From Bremerella sp. TYQ1 (GTDB taxonomy: Bacteria > Planctomycetota > Planctomycetia > Pirellulales > Pirellulaceae), in contig NZ_CP083740.1 of assembly GCF_020150455.1 (NCBI RefSeq), forward strand, positions 6,469,001 to 6,533,000: 64,000 nt of DNA, written 5' to 3'. Below are positions 9,043 through 19,200 of this stretch, piece after piece (positions within the stretch are counted from its first letter, which is position 1; every line of letters begins with the position of its first letter). The translations under genes were made by a program, and so were the position numbers. The notes beneath the pieces are model-generated. The model saw only the letters and a list, made by a program, of their open reading frames with translations. It ran no database searches and was not told where the DNA came from.

Positions 9043-9612
9043 TTACTCGGGAGACTTGGAAACAATCACGTGGCTCGGACGCAGGCAACGATCGAACAGC
9101 TTGTAGCCAACTTGGGCCACATGCAGAACGGTGCCTGGTTCCACGTCAGCACTTGGCTGCTGCAAGATTGCTTCATGGAAGTTAGGATCGAACGGTTCGC
9201 CTTCGGCGGCGATCGGTTCGCAGCCACGCTTCTTCATCGTTTCGAGAAGCTGCTTTTCGACCAGCTTAATCCCTTCAACGATACCAGCCGCTTGCTCCGA
9301 GTCACCAGCGGACTGCATGGCTCGCTGCAAGTTATCGACGACCGGCAACAGATCGGAAAGCAGCGGCGAGTTCGCATACTTCAACTCGTCGTCGCGTTCT
9401 CGCTTGACGCGTTTGCGATAGTTTTCCAGATCGGCTTGAGCCATGAGCACGCGTTTTTCCGCGTCGACAAGATCTTGCTTCAACTGCTCGATCTGATCGT
9501 CCGAGTCTCCGAAGACAGCATCAGCCGATGCGGCTTCCTCGGTCACTGGCGACTCGTTCACTTCAGGGGTGGGGTCCTGCGAGGGATCCTTTTCGGGATG
9601 ATCTGCAGACAC
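9043..9612 (-). CDS. grpE: GrpE nucleotide exchange factor
   Basis: 189-residue GrpE, which releases ADP from DnaK. Starts with GTG at 9612 (AAGGAG eight nt upstream). Seen: a disordered acidic N-terminus (1-37), a long helix (DQIEQLKQDLVDAEKRVLMAQADLENYRKR), and the beta-wing region with the family signature near residues 140-185 (FDPNFHEAI... VAQVGYKLFDRCLRPSHVIVSK). It follows dnaJ with a gap of 22 bp, so dnaJ-grpE is a translationally tight pair. The partner dnaK is 19 kb away on the other strand. Confidence 0.95.
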   Translation of the reverse strand: MSADHPEKDPSQDPTPEVNESPVTEEAASADAVFGDSDDQIEQLKQDLVDAEKRVLMAQADLENYRKRVKRERDDELKYANSPLLSDLLPVVDNLQRAMQSAGDSEQAAGIVEGIKLVEKQLLETMKKRGCEPIAAEGEPFDPNFHEAILQQPSADVEPGTVLHVAQVGYKLFDRCLRPSHVIVSKSPE

Positions 9613-9634
9613 GCGCTAAACTCCTTGATTCGCT

Positions 9635-10792
9635 CTAATTCTTGGTATCTTTTTCGTCCGACGATGCGAACAAATAGTCTTTAATCGATTCCAGGAACGA
9701 CTTCCGGTGAGGGCTGACGTTCGTGTGCTCGTACTCGGCAAGTTCGCGAAGAAGTTCTTCCTGTTTCGGATCGAGCTTCTTGGGAACTTCAATATAGGTT
9801 TGCACGTACAAGTCGCCGGTGCCGCGTCCGTGGGGGTCGGGCATGCCTTTGCCGCGCATCTTGAACACTTCCGACGAACCCGAGCCTGCGGGAATCGTCA
9901 GCGTTGCCGGGCCGCTGAGCGTCGGCACTTCGATCTCACTTCCCAGGACGGCCTGGGTGTAAGTGATCGGCATTTTGAGGATCAAATGATCCCCCTCACG
10001 TTCGAACAGCTTGTGCTTTCGAATCGAGATATGGCAGTAGCAATCGCCGGGAGGCCCTCCATCAGGGCTCGGTTGTCCTTCCCCAGCCAGACGAACTCGC
10101 ATGCCGTCGTCGACCCCAGGCGGGATCGCAACGTCCATGCTGACGCGATTGGTGGTGAAACCGTTGCCGCGGCAATCGGCACAAGGATCGGTGATGATCG
10201 TTCCTTGTCCGCCACAGGAAGGACACGTGGTCTGAACTCGCAGAATTCCGGCCTGCTGAACGACTTGCCCGGCACCACCGCAGCGACTGCACGCTTCCGG
10301 CTTCGAGCCAGGCTTCGCCCCGCTTCCGCTGCAAGTTCCGCAAGCGACACGTCGATCGACTTGGATCTCGCGATCGACGCCTGATGCGGCTTCTTCCAGA
10401 TCGAGCGTCACGCGAACTTGAATGTCGGCCCCTTTGCGGACACGTCGGCGACCACCTCGACCGCCGCCACGGCCGAAGATATCGCTGAAAATGCCTCCGC
10501 CAAAGATATCGCCGAACGCTTCCATGATGTCTTCGACGTCGTGGAAGTTGGCCCGAGCTCCTCCTTCGACTCCCGCGTGGCCGTACTGATCGTAGCGAGC
10601 CCGTTTCTCGGAATCGCTCAGAACTTCGTACGCCTCGGCCGCTTCTTTAAACCGGACGACGGCTTCCTCGTCGCCTGGGTTTGAGTCGGGGTGATACTTG
10701 ATCGCCAGCTTGCGATAGGCCTTGGAAATCTCGCCACTCGAGGCCGAGCGTTCAATTCCCAGGACTTCGTAATAGTCGACTTTCGTTGCCAT
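9635..10792 (-). CDS. dnaJ: Chaperone DnaJ
   Basis: 385-residue type I DnaJ (Hsp40), the co-chaperone that stimulates DnaK ATPase and delivers unfolded substrates. Seen in order: J domain with the HPD motif (YHPDSNPG, near residue 34), Gly/Phe-rich linker ([19 protein letters not shown]), four zinc-finger repeats [24 protein letters not shown] and CADCRGNG, and the C-terminal substrate-binding domains. All key residues are present. A strong hairpin between groEL2 and dnaJ suggests that most groEL transcripts end before this gene, so dnaJ-grpE may have its own promoter or depend on readthrough. Confidence 0.97.
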   Translation of the reverse strand: MATKVDYYEVLGIERSASSGEISKAYRKLAIKYHPDSNPGDEEAVVRFKEAAEAYEVLSDSEKRARYDQYGHAGVEGGARANFHDVEDIMEAFGDIFGGGIFSDIFGRGGGRGGRRRVRKGADIQVRVTLDLEEAASGVDREIQVDRRVACGTCSGSGAKPGSKPEACSRCGGAGQVVQQAGILRVQTTCPSCGGQGTIITDPCADCRGNGFTTNRVSMDVAIPPGVDDGMRVRLAGEGQPSPDGGPPGDCYCHISIRKHKLFEREGDHLILKMPITYTQAVLGSEIEVPTLSGPATLTIPAGSGSSEVFKMRGKGMPDPHGRGTGDLYVQTYIEVPKKLDPKQEELLRELAEYEHTNVSPHRKSFLESIKDYLFASSDEKDTKN

Positions 10793-10823
10793 CGTGTCCT
10801 CACGTAGGCGGCGGTAGAAACAA

Positions 10824-10857
10824 AACGGGCTGGTCCCCGGAAGAGATTCAGCCCGTT
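10824..10857 (-). terminator. Intrinsic terminator after groEL2
   Basis: Stem AACGGGCTG / CAGCCCGTT (9 bp, 16-nt loop) read on the minus strand is followed by TTGTTTCT. A second hairpin (GAGTGG...CCACTC, about 10873-10904) precedes it. Together they probably end or attenuate the groEL1-groES-groEL2 transcript upstream of dnaJ. Confidence 0.6.
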
Positions 10858-10921
10858 GTCATTTGTTTTGCTTGAGTGGTCCGAGCTTATGAACCCGGGC
10901 CACTCGAACATCATGTCTGGC

Positions 10922-12535
10922 TTAGCGAATGACGCCTTCGGCCGGACGCTTGCCGTCATCTTCCAGGTTGGTGACCAACGCTTCGGTGGTCAGCAGCAAA
11001 CCAGAGATACTGGCGGCGTTGCTTAAAGCGGTACGAACCACCTTGGCTGGGTCGATGACGCCAGCTTTGACCATGTCGACGTACTCGCCCTTGTAGGCAT
11101 CGTAGCCGTAGTTGGTCGACTTCTGCAGCACTTCGTCGACAACCACGTTGCCATCGATACCACAGTTGTTGGCGATTTGACGCATCGGAGCCGGCAAAGC
11201 CTTCAGGATAATGTCGACGCCGATCTTCTCGTCGCCACGGGCGGACGAACGAGCTTTTTCGACTGCTTCGATCGCACGGACCAAAGCAACACCACCACCT
11301 GGCAGGACGCCTTCTTCAACGGCCGCACGCGTGGCATGCAGAGCGTCTTCAACGCGAGCCTTGGTTTGCTTCATTTCGGCTTCGGTTTCGGCACCGACCG
11401 AGATCACAGCAACACCACCGGAAAGCTTCGCCAGGCGTTCCTGGTACTTTTCCTTGTCGTATTCGCTGTCGGTTTCTTCGATCTGACGCTTCAGCTGACC
11501 GATGCGTTGTTCCAGATCTTTCTTGTCGCCGCCACCTTCGACGATCGTCGTCTTGTCTTTGGTGATGTTGATCTTTTTGGCACGACCGAGCTGGTTCAAC
11601 TGAACCTTGTCGAGCGTGATGCCGAGGTCATCGCTGATCACTGTACCGCCGGTCAGGACGCCCATATCGGCCAGCATCGCCTTACGACGATCGCCGAAGC
11701 CAGGAGCCTTCACTGCAGCGATGTTCAACACGCCACGCAGACGGTTGACGACCAAAGCGGTCAACGCTTCGCCTTCGATGTCTTCAGCAACGATCAGCAG
11801 AGGCTTGCCGGTGTTGCCAACTTGTTCTAGAAGTGGAATCAGCTCTCGCAGATTGCTGATCTTCTTTTCGTGGAACAGGATGTAAGCGTCTTCCATCTCC
11901 ACGTCCATTTCGGCTGGACGGTTGATGAAGTAAGGCGAGATATAGCCCTTGTCGAACTGCATCCCTTCGACGTAATCGACCGTCGTTTCGCGGCTCTTGC
12001 CTTCTTCGACGGTGATGACGCCATCTTGGCCGACACGGTGCAATGCTTCGGCCAACAGTTCGCCGATCGCGCGGTCGTTGTTGGCGCTGATGCTACCGAT
12101 GTTGGCAACGTCATCCTTGCTGTTGACTGGCTTGGCCAGGTTCAGCAGGAAGTCTTCGGCAGCGTTGACAGCCTTCTCGATACCGCGACGAATGGCGGTC
12201 GGGTTGCTACCAGCGACAATGTTACGAAGACCTTCCTTGAAGATGGCACGAGCGAGAACCGTAGCGGTCGTCGTTCCATCGCCGGCAACGTCAGACGTTT
12301 TGCTGGCGACTTCGTTGACGAGCTTAGCGCCCATGTTCTCGAAGCGATCTTCAAGTTCGATTTCTTTGGCGACGGTCACACCGTCTTTGGTAACCGTTGG
12401 GCCGCCGAACGACTTGTTGATGATCACGTTACGGCCGGTCGGGCCCATCGTGACGGCGACAGCGTCGGCCAGCTTGTCGATGCCCTTGAGCATCTTGGCT
12501 CGGGCATGATCCTCGAAAAGCAGTTGTTTTGCCAC
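10922..12535 (-). CDS. groL: Chaperonin GroEL, second copy without GGM tail
   Basis: 537-residue 60-kDa chaperonin subunit, forming the ATP-driven folding chamber with GroES. Seen: N-terminal [21 protein letters not shown], the phosphate-binding [14 protein letters not shown] (about residues 84-97), the apical domain and the VLPGGG segment. The C-terminus ends [12 protein letters not shown] and lacks the Gly-Gly-Met repeat tail that lines the cavity floor of most GroELs; the other copy at 12995-14689 has such a tail. It follows groES by 61 bp. The pair probably has divided roles, as in other bacteria with multiple GroELs, but which copy is essential cannot be told. Confidence 0.97.
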   Translation of the reverse strand: MAKQLLFEDHARAKMLKGIDKLADAVAVTMGPTGRNVIINKSFGGPTVTKDGVTVAKEIELEDRFENMGAKLVNEVASKTSDVAGDGTTTATVLARAIFKEGLRNIVAGSNPTAIRRGIEKAVNAAEDFLLNLAKPVNSKDDVANIGSISANNDRAIGELLAEALHRVGQDGVITVEEGKSRETTVDYVEGMQFDKGYISPYFINRPAEMDVEMEDAYILFHEKKISNLRELIPLLEQVGNTGKPLLIVAEDIEGEALTALVVNRLRGVLNIAAVKAPGFGDRRKAMLADMGVLTGGTVISDDLGITLDKVQLNQLGRAKKINITKDKTTIVEGGGDKKDLEQRIGQLKRQIEETDSEYDKEKYQERLAKLSGGVAVISVGAETEAEMKQTKARVEDALHATRAAVEEGVLPGGGVALVRAIEAVEKARSSARGDEKIGVDIILKALPAPMRQIANNCGIDGNVVVDEVLQKSTNYGYDAYKGEYVDMVKAGVIDPAKVVRTALSNAASISGLLLTTEALVTNLEDDGKRPAEGVIR

Positions 12536-12596
12536 GCTAAGAATCCTTATGTGATAAAAACTGAATGCGGTTTAGGACAGAGCCGAATCTGGGGTC

Positions 12597-12902
12597 TTAG
12601 TCGTTGACGACTTTGGCCAGAATTTCGGTCTCGCGAAGGATCTTGTACTCGTCGCCATCGATTTCGATATCGCTGCCGCTGTACTTGCCGTAGATAACTT
12701 CGTCGCCAATAGCTACCGAAAGTTCAGCACGGTTGCCGCTATCCAACAGCTTGCCGGGGCCAACGGCCAACACGGTACCACGCTGTGGCTTTTCCTGAGC
12801 GGAGTCAGGGAGAACGATACCACCAGCGGTGGTTTCTTCTGCTTCCAGCGGCTGAACAACAATGCGGTCATCCAAAGTGCGAATCTTCAGACTCTTCGCC
12901 AT
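12597..12902 (-). CDS. groS: Co-chaperonin GroES
   Basis: 101-residue GroES, the heptameric lid of the GroEL chamber. Seen: RTLDDRIVVQPLEAEETTAGGIVLPDSAQEKPQRGTV with the mobile loop (EETTAGGIVLPD), then AVGPGKLL and DEVIYGKYSGSDIEIDGDEY and the ending LRETEILAKV. It lies between the two groEL genes, 92 bp after groEL1 and 61 bp before groEL2, all on the minus strand, so the three probably form one transcript from the promoter upstream of groEL1. No separate promoter was recognised in front of it. Confidence 0.97.
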   Translation of the reverse strand: MAKSLKIRTLDDRIVVQPLEAEETTAGGIVLPDSAQEKPQRGTVLAVGPGKLLDSGNRAELSVAIGDEVIYGKYSGSDIEIDGDEYKILRETEILAKVVND

Positions 12903-12994
12903 GGGTGTTTATCCTTAAAACTTATTCAGGGGTATGTTTGATGTTTTGAAACGAATATTGGTAAGGTCGAAAGCAACTCAAGGCAAAGCCTGAA

Positions 12995-14755
<1,761 letters not shown>

Positions 14756-14893
14756 TCAATTGGGCGAGCGGTCGCGACCGGTTTATTCCATAACTTGGTG
14801 AGTAACCGTTGTTTCGTTTGTCTCTCAAAGCGAACTGCCGATGCACCCTGAGTGCAGATTTTGGCAGACTCTCGCTTGAGGTTGGGCAATAGA

Positions 14894-14909
14894 TGCAACT
14901 ACCGTGCCG
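14894..14909 (-). promoter_or_regulatory. Putative sigma-54 promoter of groEL1
   Basis: Minus strand CGGCACGGTAGTTGCA matches the RpoN consensus TGGCAYRNNNNTTGCW at 15 of 16 positions (only the first T differs); the invariant GG and GC are correctly spaced. Predicted start of transcription is near 14883, giving a leader of about 190 nt to the ATG at 14689. The same type of site precedes dnaK. Confidence 0.65.
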
Positions 14910-14956
14910 GGATACTAATGCAAAAACGCAAGTCCCTTGTGTGAAGAGACTTGCGC

Positions 14957-15010
14957 TTGATGCTTTGGCAGGAATTCTCTGCCAGAATCTTCCGCTTGCC
15001 AATTTGGCAG
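14957..15010. promoter_or_regulatory. Palindromic TGCCA/TGGCA elements upstream of groEL1
   Basis: The distal element TTGCCA-ATT-TGGCAG (14996-15010) is a 15-bp palindrome that matches, in reverse complement, 13 of 15 positions of the dnaK element at 28466-28480. Nearer the promoter lie TGGCAG (14966-14971) and CTGCCA (14979-14984) half sites in inverted order. The distal centre is about 95 bp upstream of the -24 GG, the range used by sigma-54 enhancer-binding proteins. Confidence 0.6.
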
Positions 15011-15032
15011 GGCGAAAAAATCGACCGGATGC

Positions 15033-16100
15033 CTACATCCCTGGGCGGAAGTCATCGTCGTCCTGAACGCTGTGCAGGAACTCGGCGAGCAGGTTCGCGG
15101 CGTGGTCGATGTCGTCTAGCGAGATCGTTTCGACGGCGCTGTGCATGTAACGGTTCGGAATGGCGACCAGCCCGGCGGCGACCCCACCTCGGGTGGTTTG
15201 AATCGCGTTCGAGTCGTTCGGGGCTGCTTTGCCAAGGGCGGCAATCTGATACGGAATGTTGTGCTTCTCGGCCACTTCGATCAGCCGAGCAACCACTTTG
15301 GGGTTCATATTGGGGCCGCGATAGATGACCGGACCACGTCCCAGGTACACTTCGCCCCGTTCACCGCGGTCGATCGTGGGGCAGTCGGTCGCGTGGGTCA
15401 CGTCGACCGCAATCCCGATGTGGGGATCGATGCCGTAGGCACTTGTCTTGGCTCCACGCAGTCCAATCTCTTCTTGAACGGTCGAAACGGCATAGGCAGC
15501 ACAGTTCTTCTCGCTCTTCTGGCCGTAGCGTCGAGCTGCTTCGATCACGACCCACAAGCCGGTCGTGTCATCCATCTTCGGTCCGAAGGCCAGGTTGTTC
15601 TGCATCTTCTGCATGCCAAGCTGCAGCGTGACAGGGTCGCCCACGCGGACAAGCTTCTTCGCTTCGGCTTGATCCTTGGCACCGATGTCGAGCCACAAGT
15701 CTTTCAGCTGAATGGCCGCTTTGCGTTCGCCATCGGTCAACAAGTGGATCGGCTTGCGAGAGATGACCGCGGGAATCTCACCGTCGTCGGTCCAGATGCT
15801 CATCTTCTGCCCGACCAGCTGAACAGGATCCCAGCCGCCGATGGTTTGGCAGCGAATGAAGCCCATTTCGTCGATCTGGGTAACCAGCAAACCGATTTGA
15901 TCGCAGTGCCCGGCCATCATCACGCGGACCTTGCCGCCGGAATTGACCGAAGCGATGACGTTGCCATGGAAGTCCGTGTCGACGTTGTCGGCGAAATCGG
16001 CCGAGTATTCCCGGACCAGGTTCTGGACAGGGGCTTCATAGCCAGAGGGACTCGGGGTGTTCAACATTCGCTCGAGAAACTGAAGTGGCTCGGACTCCAT
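15033..16100 (-). CDS. M42 family metallopeptidase
   Basis: 355-residue cytosolic aminopeptidase of family M42 (glutamyl aminopeptidase/endoglucanase-type tetrahedral peptidases). Seen: the first metal His in MAGHCDQIGLL (about residue 66), the bridging Asp in FGPKMDDTTGLW, catalytic Glu pair in STVQEEIGLRG, VDVTHATD metal Asp, and HSAVETISLDDI with the last metal His. Length matches the family. The ATG at 16100 has AAGGAG 11 nt upstream; a TTG at 16106 with 5-nt spacing is also possible. It trims peptides from proteolysis; precise substrate preference is unknown. Upstream neighbour is divergent, downstream lies the groEL regulatory region. Confidence 0.9.
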   Translation of the reverse strand: MESEPLQFLERMLNTPSPSGYEAPVQNLVREYSADFADNVDTDFHGNVIASVNSGGKVRVMMAGHCDQIGLLVTQIDEMGFIRCQTIGGWDPVQLVGQKMSIWTDDGEIPAVISRKPIHLLTDGERKAAIQLKDLWLDIGAKDQAEAKKLVRVGDPVTLQLGMQKMQNNLAFGPKMDDTTGLWVVIEAARRYGQKSEKNCAAYAVSTVQEEIGLRGAKTSAYGIDPHIGIAVDVTHATDCPTIDRGERGEVYLGRGPVIYRGPNMNPKVVARLIEVAEKHNIPYQIAALGKAAPNDSNAIQTTRGGVAAGLVAIPNRYMHSAVETISLDDIDHAANLLAEFLHSVQDDDDFRPGM

Positions 16101-16233
16101 ATGCAAAACGGCTCCTTGAGATTTGCGGGAATGTGAAATGGTTGACAGAGACCAGCGGATATCATTGTGTAAACAGGTCGCCGCGCGGATAATGCTTGCG
16201 CGTCAGCACACATTAAGGCAGTCTAGGGGATAG

Positions 16234-17802
16234 GTGCGTTCGATGGAACCGATTGATCTGAAGGAATACGAGTGGAAAACGGTGATTCGTCCTATGCGCG
16301 TCGACGATTACGACGCGTTGGTCGAAATGCAGACGGCCTGTTTCCCCGGTATGGAACCTTGGTCGAAGGCCCACATCGAAAGCCAGATCCAGCACTTCCC
16401 AAACGGGCAGATCGTCATCGAGATCGACGGCCAGATCGCGGCGTCCTCCAGCAGCTTGATCGTGCAGTACGATCCCAACATGGCGTGGCACAACTTTAAA
16501 GCGATCTCCGACAACGGCTACATCCGCAATCACAACCCTAAGGGAGACACCCTGTACGGAATCGAGATGATGGTTCATCCCGAGTTCCGTGGGCTAAAGC
16601 TTTCGCGCCGCATGTACGACGCGCGGAAAGAGATGTGCCGCGAGATGAATTTGGCCCGCATGATCATCGGCGGCCGCATTCCTGGCTACCACAAAGTGGC
16701 GGACAAGATGACCGCGCGCGAGTATGTCGAACGTGTGGTCGCCAAAGCCGAGTTCGATCCTGTACTAACCGCTCAGACCGCCAACGGCTTTGCGCTGCAG
16801 GGACTCATCTCGAATTACCTGCCCAGCGATAAAGCTTCGTGCGGCTACGCGACATTCCTCGAGTGGCTTAATCTCGACTTCAAGCCAGGGGCGAAGCGCC
16901 GGTTTCATCACCTGGTCGAACCGATCCGCATTACCGTGGTGCAGTACGAAATGCGGGCCATTCGTAGCTTCGACGAGTTTGCCCAGCAGTGCGACTTCTT
17001 TCTCGATGTCGCTTCCGATTACAAGTCAGACTTCATTCTCTTCCCGGAACTGTTCACCACGCAGCTGCTTTCGTGCGTGGAACCAACGCGGCCAGGGCTC
17101 GCAGCACGACGTTTGGCCGAGTTCACAACCGACTATCTCGAGTACTTCTCGGAACGTGCCATCAAGTTTAACGTCAACGTAATCGGCGGCAGCCACTTCG
17201 TGCTGGAAAACGATACGCTGTACAACATTGCCTATTTGTTCGGTCGCGACGGCTCGATCGGGAAACAGTACAAGATTCATATCACCCCCAGCGAACGCAA
17301 ATGGTGGGGAATCGAGCCTGGCGACACGGTCGAAGTGTTCGATACCGATTGCGGGAAAGTGGCGATTCAAATCTGTTACGACATCGAGTTCCCCGAACTG
17401 ACGCGGATCGCGGCGAACAAAGGGGCCGAGATGATCTTCGTGCCGTACAACACCGATACGCGGCATGGGTATCTTCGTGTGAAAACGTGTGCCCAGGCTC
17501 GCTGCGTAGAAAATCAGATCTACGTTGCCATCTCTGGCTGTACCGGTAACTTGCCCTTTGTTGAAAATGCCGACATCCATTACGCCCAGTCTGGCGTCTT
17601 CACCCCATGCGATGCCGAGTTTGCGCGAGATGGCATCGCTGCCGAGTGCAATCCGAACGTCGAAACGATCGTCATCCATGACGTCGACTTGGAACTTCTC
17701 CGCCGGCATCGACTGGAAGGTTCGGTCCAAAACTGGAACGACCGCCGCAAAGACCTCTACAAAGTGCAGTACATGGAAGATGGCCAGCAGCGGACCGTTT
17801 AA
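16234..17802 (+). CDS. GNAT acetyltransferase-nitrilase fusion
   Basis: 522-residue two-domain protein. Residues about 15-210 are a GNAT-type N-acetyltransferase ([21 protein letters not shown]..., acetyl-CoA region around [23 protein letters not shown]). Residues about 230-510 are a carbon-nitrogen hydrolase with the nitrilase triad: Glu in LFPELF, Lys in YKIHITPSE and Cys in [10 protein letters not shown]. The combination suggests processing of an amide or N-carbamoyl metabolite coupled to acetylation; substrates are unknown. Such fusions occur in several bacterial groups. Start GTG 16234 is the longest; ATG 16243 with AGGTG six nt upstream is an equally good alternative. Monocistronic, convergent with the bestrophin gene. 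Confidence 0.88.
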   Translation: MRSMEPIDLKEYEWKTVIRPMRVDDYDALVEMQTACFPGMEPWSKAHIESQIQHFPNGQIVIEIDGQIAASSSSLIVQYDPNMAWHNFKAISDNGYIRNHNPKGDTLYGIEMMVHPEFRGLKLSRRMYDARKEMCREMNLARMIIGGRIPGYHKVADKMTAREYVERVVAKAEFDPVLTAQTANGFALQGLISNYLPSDKASCGYATFLEWLNLDFKPGAKRRFHHLVEPIRITVVQYEMRAIRSFDEFAQQCDFFLDVASDYKSDFILFPELFTTQLLSCVEPTRPGLAARRLAEFTTDYLEYFSERAIKFNVNVIGGSHFVLENDTLYNIAYLFGRDGSIGKQYKIHITPSERKWWGIEPGDTVEVFDTDCGKVAIQICYDIEFPELTRIAANKGAEMIFVPYNTDTRHGYLRVKTCAQARCVENQIYVAISGCTGNLPFVENADIHYAQSGVFTPCDAEFARDGIAAECNPNVETIVIHDVDLELLRRHRLEGSVQNWNDRRKDLYKVQYMEDGQQRTV

Positions 17803-17821
17803 GCGATGACAGCTTGTGGCG

Positions 17822-18778
17822 TTAAAAGACGACGCCGCCGAGTGCTTTCGGCTTCTCGGGCAAGTGCTGCTCGTCCAGCATCTCTTTCAGATTCGTCTCG
17901 ATGGTCACACTGATCGATGTCAGCGGCGTGTCGTCGAGTCGATTCTCGAAAGGATCTTCGGTTCGTTCGCCGATCTGATCGAGGCTGAGGAAAACGAAGT
18001 TGATCACCATGGCCAACGGAATGTTGAGCATCCCCAGTTCTTCGACAAACGCAAACGGCACCAACGTTCCGTGCAGATACACGAAGATGCGCGAGAAGAA
18101 ACTGTAGGGGCGTGGGAATGGCGTGTTTTTAATTCGCTCGCTCTTCCCTTGATGGTTGTTGAATTCCGTGAGCGTTTCGGAAAGCTGCACGAAGCGGTAG
18201 TCAGACAGCCATCCTCGCTCTCGCGCCTCACGTAATTCGCGACCCTGAATCATCAGCAAATAGTTGGGTGGATTCTTCTTCTGGAGCACCTCATCTGCTT
18301 CTTCAGAAGAAAGAAACGGGCGAATGTCGTTGTAGTCGTTCGTGGTTTCGATGATCTCGCCTTCGATCTCGTTGTAGTCGTGACGATGCCGCAGGAAGAC
18401 GCGCAACGCGTGCACGAAGGCAATGTGCCGATAGACCAACCGTCGTTGCCATTGAGACAACTCTTTGCTGGGAACGCCATGCTCGTCGAAACTAAGCGTC
18501 AGCACTTCGCGGCCCCAAGCACGGCTGTAGTTCACCAGCAGGCCCCAAATCTTGCGGGCCTCCCACCAGCGATCGTAGGCACTGTTGTTCTTGAAGCCTA
18601 AAAAGATCGCCAACGCTGTGCTGAGGATGGCCACCACGTTGAATGGAACCGAAAGATCGCGAAGGTCGAACTCGTAGTGCAGTAAGTAGACGGCGACCGA
18701 TAAAACAAGAAAGTAGAGCAGGCTCTTCCAGGTATAAAACAGAATCTGCCGCCAGCTTAAATTTCGACGTACGATCAT
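17822..18778 (-). CDS. Bestrophin-family membrane channel protein
   Basis: 318-residue protein from the ATG at 18778 (upstream extension in the same frame is low-quality; AAGGA precedes this ATG). It matches the bacterial bestrophin family (YneE/RFP-TM): N-terminal SWRQILFYTWKSLLYFLVL, a second helix region PFNVVAILSTALAIFLGFKNNSAYDRWWEARKIWG with the diagnostic NNSAYDRWWEAR, and C-terminal helices FVEELGMLNIPLAMVINFVFLSLDQIGERTEDPFENRLDDTPL, where the DPFE-type acidic segment is conserved. Family members form pentameric chloride or cation channels in the inner membrane. Physiological role here is unknown. Confidence 0.9.
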   Translation of the reverse strand: MIVRRNLSWRQILFYTWKSLLYFLVLSVAVYLLHYEFDLRDLSVPFNVVAILSTALAIFLGFKNNSAYDRWWEARKIWGLLVNYSRAWGREVLTLSFDEHGVPSKELSQWQRRLVYRHIAFVHALRVFLRHRHDYNEIEGEIIETTNDYNDIRPFLSSEEADEVLQKKNPPNYLLMIQGRELREARERGWLSDYRFVQLSETLTEFNNHQGKSERIKNTPFPRPYSFFSRIFVYLHGTLVPFAFVEELGMLNIPLAMVINFVFLSLDQIGERTEDPFENRLDDTPLTSISVTIETNLKEMLDEQHLPEKPKALGGVVF

Positions 18779-19200
18779 CGCCTTTTTTCCTTGACACTTC
18801 TCGGCCGCGCACCTCGTTGGGGACAAGCACAGATGGCTTTTCCTCGCGCTGTGAGGTGCCCACAAGATATGGCAACTGCTATGCCGAAGGCGTGGAGTCG
18901 ACGATTATTCGATCGATGAACAATAAGCTGCCTCAATGCTGAGCAGCGGTAGCCCTCACTGCTTGTCCGCCACGCAATCAATGCGGCAGAGTTGGCACCA
19001 GAATAGGCCCCCAGGCGTTGCTTCTTGTCTAGGGAAAAGAGGTGCGAAAAGACGTGTTTTCGTTAGGTGTTCAGGCCAAATCGTTGACGAGAGAGCGCCT
19101 CAAAATGAAGGGAGCCGCAGAGATGCTATGGCCGCTTGGGTGGTACCGATTCTGTGGTAGGTACCACCCGGAAAAAACAGATCAGCGTGATCCGAAGAGG
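18779..19200. other. Intergenic region with a hairpin
   Basis: About 420 bp between two minus-strand genes. It holds a 10-bp perfect inverted repeat GGGTGGTACC (19138-19147) / GGTACCACCC (19160-19169) with a 12-nt loop, 30-60 bp beyond the stop of the 19201-21228 gene; it lacks a following T-run on the minus strand, so it may be an RNA 3'-end protector rather than an intrinsic terminator. No coding frame convinced me. Confidence 0.45.
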
